Assembly: GCA_002345705.1 (NCBI GenBank)
Contig: DDWO01000002.1
Coordinates: forward strand, 1 to 13,864
Direction: 5' to 3'
From: Acholeplasmataceae bacterium UBA2284
GTDB taxonomy: Bacteria; Bacillota_I; Bacilli_A; Acholeplasmatales; Acholeplasmataceae
DNA length: 13,864 bases
Every line of letters starts with the position of its first letter. Position 1 is the first letter of the stretch. The translations under genes were made by a program, and so were the position numbers. Shown piece by piece: positions 1 through 6,270 of the stretch. The notes below the pieces were generated by a model. The model saw only the letters and a program-made list of their open reading frames with translations. It searched no databases and was not told the origin of the DNA.

Positions 1-807
1 GCAATTGGTCTTTCTGCTAAGGAAGAACGATTAGTTAGAGATATGATTGATCGTCCAAATGGTATTGTTTTAGTCAGTGGACCAACTGGTTCTGGTAAAA
101 CAACAACTCTTTATGCTTGCTTAAATGAACTCAATCAACCAGGAGTAAATATCGTTACTGTAGAAGACCCAGTTGAAATTAAAATGACTGGTGTAAATCA
201 GGTTCAAGTTCATCCTGAGGTTGAACTCACATTTGCTAAGGCATTAAGATCTATTTTAAGACAGGATCCAAATATTGTAATGGTCGGTGAAATTAGAGAC
301 GTTGAAACCGCAGAAATCGCGATTCGTGCTTCCCTAACGGGACATTTAGTTCTTTCAACAATCCATACCAATGATGCAGTTAAAACCGTAACAAGACTAC
401 TAGATATGGATATAGAACCATTCTTAATTGCCTCATCTCTTTCTGGAATTATTTCACAGAGACTTGTGCGATGCTTATGCACTGAATGTAGTGTTGAAGA
501 AGAAGCAAGTCCAAGTGAAGTGGTCATGTTTAAGAAATACGGCATGAACATTGATAAAGTCAAGCATGCTAGAGGATGTCCATCATGTAATTTCAAGGGA
601 TTTGCAGGACGTATCGGTATATTTGAAGTATTGCCTATTACAAGAAATATGCAAAAGCTGATTGCAGAAAATGCAAATGTCATTGAACTGAGTAAACAAG
701 CAAGAAATGAAGGTATGATGACAATTCTTGAATCTGGATTACTTAAGGTCAAGCAGGGCATTACCACTTTAGAAGAAGTCTTAAAAGTAGCTAGTGATTG
801 GGAGTGA
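1..807 (+). CDS. pilB: Type IV pilus assembly ATPase PilB (GspE family), 5' end missing
   Basis: This is the C-terminal ATPase half of a hexameric cytoplasmic motor that powers pilin polymerisation. The frame is open from base 1, so the gene begins before the window; 268 residues are visible, about half of a usual PilB. In order (numbering from base 1) they show a Walker A GPTGSGKT at 27-34, an Asp box VEDPVE at 54-59, a Walker B region IVMVGE at 92-97 followed by IRDVETAE, and a His box ending STIHTND near 119-125. Two CxxC pairs (Cys160/163 and Cys193/196) form the zinc-binding tetracysteine typical of PilB/GspE and absent from the retraction ATPase PilT. The gene ends in three consecutive TGA triplets, and pilC starts 6 bases after the first. 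The start codon and N-terminal domain cannot be seen. The family call is firm; pilus versus competence or secretion use rests on the neighbours. Confidence 0.93.
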   Translation, partial: AIGLSAKEERLVRDMIDRPNGIVLVSGPTGSGKTTTLYACLNELNQPGVNIVTVEDPVEIKMTGVNQVQVHPEVELTFAKALRSILRQDPNIVMVGEIRDVETAEIAIRASLTGHLVLSTIHTNDAVKTVTRLLDMDIEPFLIASSLSGIISQRLVRCLCTECSVEEEASPSEVVMFKKYGMNIDKVKHARGCPSCNFKGFAGRIGIFEVLPITRNMQKLIAENANVIELSKQARNEGMMTILESGLLKVKQGITTLEEVLKVASDWE

Positions 808-813
808 TGATGA

Positions 814-2034
814 ATGGAACTCCGTAATTACAAGTATATTGCTACAAATTCTGAAGGAAAATCAATTCACGGAAAAATCGAAGCTTTAAATCGAAATGTA
901 GTGGTCAAATATTTACAATCCAAAAATTATGTTATCAAAAATATTACCGAATATAATAATATATTAGGCAAGCTAGATCAAATAACATTCGGTAGTCAAT
1001 TAAGTACTAAGAATTTAATTTTCTTTTTGAAGCAGTTAGGATCCTTATTGAATGCTGGGGTGAAATTAATATCTGCGCTTGAACTTCTATCACTTCAACA
1101 AGAAAATAGAGTCCAACGTAAACTATATTTTGAGCTCTACCAGCAAATCAACAATGGATTAACATTTTCTAAGGCTTTATCAAAAAGACCTAAAGAATTT
1201 CCTAACTTATTAGTTCAAATGGTTGAAATAGGTGAAATTTCTGGAGAACTCGGATCTACGGTCATTAAAATGGCTGAATATTATGAGCATCAGATGAAAT
1301 TAACAACAGAGATTAAGGCAGCGTTAAGAATGCCACTCATTTATTTAGCAGCAGCATTATTAATTTCAGCAGGTATGCTAATCTTTGTATTTCCTAATAT
1401 CACTGGATTGTTTGCATCCTTTGAAGGAGCTGAATTACCTGGAATTACCCAAATGTTTTTAAATGTTGGGGTATTCATGAAGGAATATGCACTCATAATC
1501 TTTGGAGGATTGATTGTTTTATCTGGAGTTTTCATTTATATTGATAGAAAAGTTCCAAAATTCCATCGATTCTTAACCCTACTAGGGCTAAAGATGCCAA
1601 TTTTTGGAAGCTTGATTCAAATGAGCAATCAAATCCTAATCGCAAACTCATTGAGTCAAATGCTATCCAATGGTGTCAATTCAATTAAAGCCCTACAAAC
1701 AACTAGAGGAATCTTAACCAATGTGATTTATAAGGAATTGATATTAAAAACGTTAAAATACATTGAAGATGGTAAACCATTCGCAAAGGCATTCGAAGAA
1801 AGCAATTATATTGATCCAATTATGGCAAGAATGATATCAACCGGTGAAAAGACTGGTAACATTCCAAAGCTGATGGAGAATTTATCAGCGTACTATAATG
1901 GAGTCTCAGAGATGAGAATTCAACAGTTGAAAAACTCGATACAACCTATCTTGTTACTAGTTGTATACGCAATAGTTGGTATTTTGATTTTAGCTATCAT
2001 GCTACCAATGCTTTCATTAGGCTCACAAATATAG
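814..2034 (+). CDS. pilC: Type IV pilus inner-membrane platform protein PilC (GspF family)
   Basis: PilC/GspF is the polytopic membrane protein that the assembly ATPase acts on during pilin polymerisation. The 406-residue product has the usual length and the duplicated T2SF layout: one helical repeat from about 67 to 190 (starting near FFLKQLGSLLNAGV) and a second from about 267 to 400 (starting near MSNQILIANSLSQMLSNGV). The motif GEISGELG at 140-147 has a counterpart GEKTGNIP at 344-351 in the second repeat. Hydrophobic segments lie at about 173-193, 225-243 and 376-400, matching the three-helix topology of the family. The ribosome site is the GGGAG run at 800-804 inside the end of pilB, 9 bases before the ATG, so the two genes are probably translated in tandem. 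No terminator is visible after it, but a new promoter begins about 40 bases beyond its stop. Confidence 0.94.
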   Translation: MELRNYKYIATNSEGKSIHGKIEALNRNVVVKYLQSKNYVIKNITEYNNILGKLDQITFGSQLSTKNLIFFLKQLGSLLNAGVKLISALELLSLQQENRVQRKLYFELYQQINNGLTFSKALSKRPKEFPNLLVQMVEIGEISGELGSTVIKMAEYYEHQMKLTTEIKAALRMPLIYLAAALLISAGMLIFVFPNITGLFASFEGAELPGITQMFLNVGVFMKEYALIIFGGLIVLSGVFIYIDRKVPKFHRFLTLLGLKMPIFGSLIQMSNQILIANSLSQMLSNGVNSIKALQTTRGILTNVIYKELILKTLKYIEDGKPFAKAFEESNYIDPIMARMISTGEKTGNIPKLMENLSAYYNGVSEMRIQQLKNSIQPILLLVVYAIVGILILAIMLPMLSLGSQI

Positions 2035-2072
2035 TTAAATATTACAATTTTATTAATTCTCATGAAGTATTA

Positions 2073-2100
2073 TTGACATAATGTAAAACAGTGTTAATAT
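2073..2100 (+). promoter_or_regulatory. Sigma-A-type promoter of the pilin gene
   Basis: A perfect -35 TTGACA (2073-2078) is followed after 16 bases by TAATAT (2095-2100), with an extended -10 TG at 2092-2093. Transcription would start near 2107, giving a leader of about 29 bases before the pilin ATG. It lies in the 101-base gap after pilC, so the pilin can be transcribed separately from pilB-pilC. Confidence 0.75.
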
Positions 2101-2135
2101 TAGATTAGATATGACAAATATAAGGAGGAACTAAA

Positions 2136-2522
2136 ATGTTTAAAATTCTTAAAAATAGAAAAGGTGTTACTTTAGTAGAACTGCTTGCAGTAGTTGTTAT
2201 TCTAGGGATTATCGCAGCAATCGCTGTACCAACAATTGGTGGTTTAATTGCAAGACAAGAAGCAAATGCAGCAGAAGCTACATTTGGTGCAATTGATGAC
2301 TCAGTTAGATTATTTGCTACTGACGCAAGCAATGGAACATATGATTTAGCTGACTTAGGTATGGACTTCAAGTCTAATGTGGTTTCCTTAACAGTTGATG
2401 GTTCACACGAACCTGCAAATATCGAATTCACAGTTACTAACGGTGTTGTTGCTTATGCAGATGCTACAATCTTTATTAATGGCTATGAAATTAATACTAC
2501 TACAGGGGTAATTGTACCTTAA
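2136..2522 (+). CDS. pilA: Type IV pilin (prepilin)
   Basis: This 128-residue protein is the only pilin in the window and the likely major subunit of the fibre. It has a class III signal: a short basic leader MFKILKNRKG, predicted cleavage after Gly10, then mature VTLVELLAVVV with the conserved Glu at mature position 5 and a hydrophobic helix continuing to about residue 34. Residue +1 is Val rather than the usual Phe. The mature chain is about 118 residues, small for a type IVa pilin, with no Cys or Trp, three Lys/Arg in total and 14 Asp/Glu, so it should be acidic and without the C-terminal disulfide loop of many Gram-negative pilins. A full AAGGAGG (2122-2128) sits 7 bases before the ATG. 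Own promoter upstream and own terminator downstream suggest high expression. The pilin class is firm; the symbol pilA is by role and position. Confidence 0.9.
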   Translation: MFKILKNRKGVTLVELLAVVVILGIIAAIAVPTIGGLIARQEANAAEATFGAIDDSVRLFATDASNGTYDLADLGMDFKSNVVSLTVDGSHEPANIEFTVTNGVVAYADATIFINGYEINTTTGVIVP

Positions 2523-2542
2523 TTAATTCCAGATTATAAATT

Positions 2543-2574
2543 GGAGGTCTCTAACTCTAGAAACCTCCTTTTTT
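2543..2574 (+). terminator. Intrinsic terminator after the pilin gene
   Basis: GGAGGT (2543-2548) pairs with ACCTCC (2563-2568). After a C/A mismatch the stem continues TCT (2550-2552) with AGA (2559-2561), leaving a 6-base loop. Six T's (2569-2574) follow. It separates the pilin from the prepilin peptidase, so the downstream genes would depend on read-through or on a promoter I could not find. Confidence 0.75.
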
Positions 2575-2601
2575 AATAACAAATCATAGGAGTAAGTCAA
2601 T

Positions 2602-3354
2602 ATGACCATCCTTTACGCAATCCTCATCTTCATCCTTGGTAGTTTACTTACCTCTTTTTATCATGTTTTAGGTGATAGATTACCGAAGTTTGAATCCATC
2701 AATGGTAGATCACATTGTGACACATGTAAAAAAGAATTAAGATGGATTGATATAATCCCAATCTTTGGCTATTTACTCAATAGAGGAAAATGTCATTTTT
2801 GCAAATCTAAAATTCCAATTTGTCACTTACTATTAGAATTAATAGGTGGAGCTTTATTCTCAATCTCCTTCCTAATCTATGGTTTTTCATTAGAGCTTGC
2901 TATTGTCTTAATTTTTATATCCGTATTTATTATCGAATCAATAAGTGATCAAAAGTACATGATTGTTCTAGACCGTATATGGATAATTGGAATTATTCCA
3001 GTCATCGCTATTCGAATCATTCAAGGTGAATTTTTTACATATTTAATCTCTTCAGCAGCACTATTTTCAATACTCTTTCTTATCGCTTATCTTTCACAAA
3101 AGATATATAAGAAGGATGCTCTAGGTGGAGGAGATGTAAAACTCTTTATCTTTATCGGTTTTATCTTAACTCTAGGACAAGGATTACTCGCTCTATTTCT
3201 AACATCACTTTTCGGTTTTATTTATGGTATGATTAAATTAAGAACGAAGCATCAAGAATTTCCACTTGTACCGTTTATCTTTCTTGGTGTCATGATTTCA
3301 TATTTATATGGTCAAGACATTATCAATTGGTATTTAAGTCTATTAAGGATGTGA
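2602..3354 (+). CDS. pilD: Prepilin peptidase / N-methyltransferase (family A24)
   Basis: This polytopic membrane aspartyl protease cuts the leader of the prepilin and, in full-length members, methylates the new N-terminus. The 250-residue product has the N-terminal zinc-type domain with CDTC (Cys39/42) and CHFC (Cys64/67), which marks the bifunctional form, although the first pair lacks the usual Pro (CPxC). The catalytic aspartates are Asp116 in SISDQKYM and Asp178 in GGGDVK, the classic GxGD motif. At least six hydrophobic segments follow the first one at residues 2-20. The ribosome site AGGAG (2588-2592) lies 9 bases before the ATG. Its stop overlaps the first possible ATG of the next gene. 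Its substrate is presumably the pilin immediately upstream. ComC-type competence peptidases belong to the same family, so the name depends on the pilus context. Confidence 0.93.
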   Translation: MTILYAILIFILGSLLTSFYHVLGDRLPKFESINGRSHCDTCKKELRWIDIIPIFGYLLNRGKCHFCKSKIPICHLLLELIGGALFSISFLIYGFSLELAIVLIFISVFIIESISDQKYMIVLDRIWIIGIIPVIAIRIIQGEFFTYLISSAALFSILFLIAYLSQKIYKKDALGGGDVKLFIFIGFILTLGQGLLALFLTSLFGFIYGMIKLRTKHQEFPLVPFIFLGVMISYLYGQDIINWYLSLLRM

Positions 3355-3359
3355 TGACG

Positions 3360-4814
3360 ATGTTTACAAAAAGCTCAGATTTTAGTGTCTTCTTCACTGA
3401 TGACTATGTCAGTTTTTTTGAATTGGCTCCTTTTTTAGATCAATCACGCTATGGACAAGTAAAACTTGATTCTGGAATTATCGAAAATGGTTATATTAAA
3501 GAGCCTGAAGCATTATTAAATGTCTTACAGCATCTTTTTAAACAATATGAAATTAAACCAAGAAAAATTACTCATATCGTTCATGACCAAAATATTCTCA
3601 TTCGAGATATTAAAATTACCAAGGAACAGCTTGGTAAAAAGTCAGTAGATGAATACATAAAGGAACAACAAGGTAAAACATTATTACTTCCATTTAGCGA
3701 ATCTACAATCTCTCACATCGTCAGATATGAAAATGATGTAGAAATTAGAGTCATAGCAATCATTATTGACTCCAATTTATTACATGATTATCATGATGTT
3801 TTTGACCGCCTAAAAGCGAAGGAAGTTAAGTTTGAAATATCATCACTACCACTATATGAACAATATCTTCAAAAGGGTGGATACAAGGCATCCAATTCAA
3901 TGCTTGTTTCTATATATGAGGGTATGTTTAGTCTTCAAATCGTTGAAGAACATATTCCAATATTTAATCTAATTGAAGAAATTGATGGTGGACTTGAAGA
4001 GTATGACATGATTATTGAAAATTATGTTGAACGTATCGCAAATTACTACAAGTACAACATGAGAAAAGGTAAAACTGAAATTCAAAATGTAATATTTTTT
4101 AATTTCAATCCTGATTTATCAATCTTTCAGCTTCAACAAGGCCTATGCGCTAGATTAAAGAACTATCAAGCAAAGGTTTGTGATCTTTATCTTGAGGATC
4201 CACTTGCTAAGATATTACCATTTGAAACTATGCTACCTTACGCTGTTGCTAGAAATAGACAAATCACTTCACCGGTAAAATTCGATTTCAAATTGGATAG
4301 AGTTAAACAGCTCAATTTACATGCGAATTATTTATTGATTGCTGCATTTTTCATTGTTTCTACAATTTTACTTGTATATATCCCATATTTCTCCATGAAT
4401 GAAGAAATTAAAATTGAGCAAAACAATGTCAACGCACTACAAAATCAATTACAGGTCTTAATTGAAGAAACACCACCATCACCAACATTTTCAGTCATTC
4501 AACAAAATTATAGTAATGCATATCAGTATTTAATGAGTCAAGAAATAGATCCTAAACCGATGCTGCTTGATTTAATGAGTGAATTAAATGCTAATGTTAT
4601 GATCAATAGCTACCAGGTCAAGAGCCAAACGAAGGAAATAGTTATTATTCTTCAGGGAAATACGGAATCAGACCTATTTGAATATATGATTGAAATCTAT
4701 GAAGCTTTTGGTATTGTTTCAGGAACTGATGATGAAGCCAGATGGATTTTGTCTGAACCGACCTATAAGTTCAATAACCCACTGCAAGTGGAGGTGACAA
4801 TCCGCTATGCGTAA
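3360..4814 (+). CDS. pilM: Fused PilM-PilN-like pilus assembly platform protein
   Basis: The 484-residue product looks like PilM and PilN joined in one chain, or equally like GspL. Residues 1 to about 290 form a soluble PilM-like region, with motifs such as GIIENGYIKEPEAL and LLPFSE in PilM-like order. A single membrane segment lies at about 324-344, followed by a coiled-coil-like stretch (EIKIEQNNVNALQNQLQVL) and a PilN-like extracytoplasmic ferredoxin-type domain ending in VEVTIRYA. The phosphate-binding loops expected of an actin-like fold are degenerate: no DxGSSSxK near the N-terminus. The start is uncertain. AAGGA at 3345-3349 favours ATG 3360 (10-base gap); ATG 3354, sharing its A with the pilD stop, is the alternative. 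A TTG further upstream at 3327 would overlap pilD by 28 bases and has no ribosome site. The gene overlaps the next by 8 bases. The PilM-like assignment rests on pattern and context. Confidence 0.75.
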   Translation: MFTKSSDFSVFFTDDYVSFFELAPFLDQSRYGQVKLDSGIIENGYIKEPEALLNVLQHLFKQYEIKPRKITHIVHDQNILIRDIKITKEQLGKKSVDEYIKEQQGKTLLLPFSESTISHIVRYENDVEIRVIAIIIDSNLLHDYHDVFDRLKAKEVKFEISSLPLYEQYLQKGGYKASNSMLVSIYEGMFSLQIVEEHIPIFNLIEEIDGGLEEYDMIIENYVERIANYYKYNMRKGKTEIQNVIFFNFNPDLSIFQLQQGLCARLKNYQAKVCDLYLEDPLAKILPFETMLPYAVARNRQITSPVKFDFKLDRVKQLNLHANYLLIAAFFIVSTILLVYIPYFSMNEEIKIEQNNVNALQNQLQVLIEETPPSPTFSVIQQNYSNAYQYLMSQEIDPKPMLLDLMSELNANVMINSYQVKSQTKEIVIILQGNTESDLFEYMIEIYEAFGIVSGTDDEARWILSEPTYKFNNPLQVEVTIRYA

Positions 4815-5370
4815 ATATGATGTTTTTGGTAAAAAGATTAGCCAAGCTAAGTTTTTATATATGATTTTCTTCGTATTTTTAATTGTCATTGGTGGTTATT
4901 TTGGAGTATTAAGAATTCAACAAAATAGATTGAGTCAGCTTGCTGAAGAGGAAAGAAGTATTCAAAGACAAATTAATTCACTTCTACAAAGTGGCCAAAC
5001 AGTGGATTACTATACAATTGATGAATTAATTCCATATCTACCAACATCCTATGATCAAATGACGATCGCTAATAGACTTGAATATGTTAGAAACATTTCA
5101 GGTTTAGGTGATGCAATCGACTATAGAATCACATACAATGCACAAGCAACTACTCCATTTACAGATCCATTACCAGCTAGTGTAAAGTTTGTTAGCATGA
5201 CAATAACTATGCATATTGATGATCCTTTACTCATTCTTGATTACATTGAAAATCTTTATGCAGAAGATTTAATCTTCTATGTTAGACAAGTTAACGTCTC
5301 CTATACCATTGATGATACAGCGTTAATCCAAATGTCTATATTTACATTTTATAATGATGTAAACCCATAG
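4807..5370 (+). CDS. pilO: PilO-like pilus assembly platform protein
   Basis: A 187-residue bitopic membrane protein with a basic cytoplasmic start (MRKYDVFGKK), one membrane segment at about 15-35, a short coiled-coil-like stretch at about 36-60 (RIQQNRLSQLAEEERSIQRQ), and an extracytoplasmic alpha/beta domain to the end. This is the layout of PilO/GspM, which pairs with PilN to connect the assembly motor to the platform. Sequence signatures in this family are weak, so the call rests on topology, length and its place directly after the PilMN-like gene. The ATG lies inside the upstream gene (8-base overlap), with GGAGGTGA (4790-4797) as ribosome site at a rather long 12-base spacing from GGAGG. 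A terminator follows, so this appears to be the last gene of the pilus cluster. No PilP- or PilQ-like gene follows, which fits a cell without an outer membrane. Confidence 0.7.
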   Translation: MRKYDVFGKKISQAKFLYMIFFVFLIVIGGYFGVLRIQQNRLSQLAEEERSIQRQINSLLQSGQTVDYYTIDELIPYLPTSYDQMTIANRLEYVRNISGLGDAIDYRITYNAQATTPFTDPLPASVKFVSMTITMHIDDPLLILDYIENLYAEDLIFYVRQVNVSYTIDDTALIQMSIFTFYNDVNP

Positions 5371-5386
5371 AAAAAGTTATTCAGTC

Positions 5387-5414
5387 AAAAGCACCATGAT
5401 TTGGTGCTTTTTTT
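5387..5414 (+). terminator. Intrinsic terminator closing the pilus cluster
   Basis: AAAAGCACCA (5387-5396) pairs with TGGTGCTTTT (5402-5411) around a 5-base loop, and the T run continues to 5414. It is a clean 10-bp hairpin with a T tail, placed 16 bases after the pilO-like stop. Confidence 0.88.
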
Positions 5415-5458
5415 GATGTTTCAGATAATCATCAATACTTTCAGTAATTGATTAACCG

Positions 5459-5467
5459 TGATATAAT
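5459..5467 (+). promoter_or_regulatory. Extended -10 promoter of the membrane protein-ftsK-lepB-rbgA-rnhB operon
   Basis: TGaTATAAT at 5459-5467 is a perfect extended -10 element. The -35 region (about 5439-5445) matches TTGACA poorly, so the TG extension probably carries recognition. Transcription would start near 5474, just before the ribosome site GGGAGG (5476-5481), leaving a leader of only about 17 bases. The element continues as TATAATATTC, as at two other promoters in this window. Confidence 0.7.
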
Positions 5468-5490
5468 ATTCTATAGGGAGGATTTTCCAA

Positions 5491-6270
5491 ATGACTGATA
5501 TTCTTTTATCTTTATGGCCAATTCGCTTTGATTTTTCAACAATGATTAGCTTTCTCATCGGATTAAGCTTTGGTTTTTTCCTTTTACTACTCATCTATCT
5601 ATATGCTGTTTTAAAAAGCCTAAATAAAGGATTAAAGCTTAGAGGTGCAGATGAACAAGATATTGATGAAGAAGAAATCAAATGGTTAATCGAGGATGCT
5701 CAGAAGCAGTTTAAGGATAAAGAAACAAGAAATGCAATTGGATATCCTAAATATTTATTACAGATTACTAGAGATTTATCAGTTGATATTGCAAAGAAAT
5801 TTTACCCTAAATCCAAATATCCTTACCTAGAATTAACGATTGATGAAACGCTAAGATTAAATCATTACATCACCAATCGTTTAGAAGAGCTTCTTCAAGG
5901 AAGAATACTAAGATTAACAAGAGGATTAACATTAAGTAAAATCGTTGAAATGAATGAAGTAAAAACAAAAATTGATAATAACCCGATTGTAAAAGCAGCG
6001 GTTAAATATAAAAAGGTTACCAAAGCAGCAGTTAGCATACTAAATGCTGTGAATCCAGTATATTGGGGAAGAAGAATCACTCAGGAAGTCACGTTAAACG
6101 TGATTGTCGTTAGAATCGGATTAGCATTAATCGCGATTACTGGTGAAGAAACCTACAAGATTTATAGTAAAAAAGTGTTTGATGAAGAGATGTCAATCGA
6201 TACTGGCGTAGATTCCATATATGAAGACATCAATAGAGATTTGGCTAGAGAGGATGCTAAAGATGAGTAA
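5491..6270 (+). CDS. Uncharacterised membrane protein encoded upstream of ftsK
   Basis: I do not recognise this 259-residue protein. It has one clear membrane segment at about 18-41, then a long, mostly helical, charged domain: an acidic patch at 53-63 (ADEQDIDEEEI), a region around YPKYLLQITRDL and KKFYPKSKYPYLEL (86-115), and a conserved-looking NPVYWGRR at 188-195. A second moderately hydrophobic segment lies at 199-216 (VTLNVIVVRIGLALIAIT). The tail is acidic. From memory only, the helical region with its PxYWGRR-type element recalls the membrane-proximal part of some membrane-bound GTPases, but no Walker or G motif is present, so no function is claimed. GGGAGG (5476-5481) gives a good ribosome site. 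Its last 8 bases contain the ftsK start, so the two proteins are probably made together, and it could help anchor the soluble FtsK-like protein. Confidence 0.8.
   Translation: MTDILLSLWPIRFDFSTMISFLIGLSFGFFLLLLIYLYAVLKSLNKGLKLRGADEQDIDEEEIKWLIEDAQKQFKDKETRNAIGYPKYLLQITRDLSVDIAKKFYPKSKYPYLELTIDETLRLNHYITNRLEELLQGRILRLTRGLTLSKIVEMNEVKTKIDNNPIVKAAVKYKKVTKAAVSILNAVNPVYWGRRITQEVTLNVIVVRIGLALIAITGEETYKIYSKKVFDEEMSIDTGVDSIYEDINRDLAREDAKDE

Noticed and set aside
210..767. Long open frame on the minus strand opposite pilB
   Set aside because: It lies wholly inside a clear PilB ATPase domain, has no ribosome site or recognisable motif, and is a shadow of the + strand codon pattern. The same applies to the minus frames opposite the pilin, lepB and rnhB.
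1..807. Reading the ATPase as the retraction motor PilT
   Set aside because: The CxxC...CxxC zinc motif and the position directly before pilC fit PilB/GspE; PilT lacks the tetracysteine.
3327..3359. TTG at 3327 as start of the PilMN-like gene
   Set aside because: It would overlap pilD by 28 bases and has no upstream ribosome site, while AAGGA at 3345-3349 serves ATG 3360 or 3354.
1..5370. A ComG-type competence operon
   Set aside because: ComGA, ComGB and ComGC would match the first three genes, but PilMN- and PilO-like platform proteins are not part of comG, and no comGD-G-like small pseudopilins follow the pilin. A role in DNA uptake by the pilus remains possible.
6221..6262. ATG at 6221 as the ftsK start
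   Set aside because: The extra 14 residues are read from inside the preceding gene and have no ribosome site; AGAGGA at 6249-6254 fits ATG 6263.
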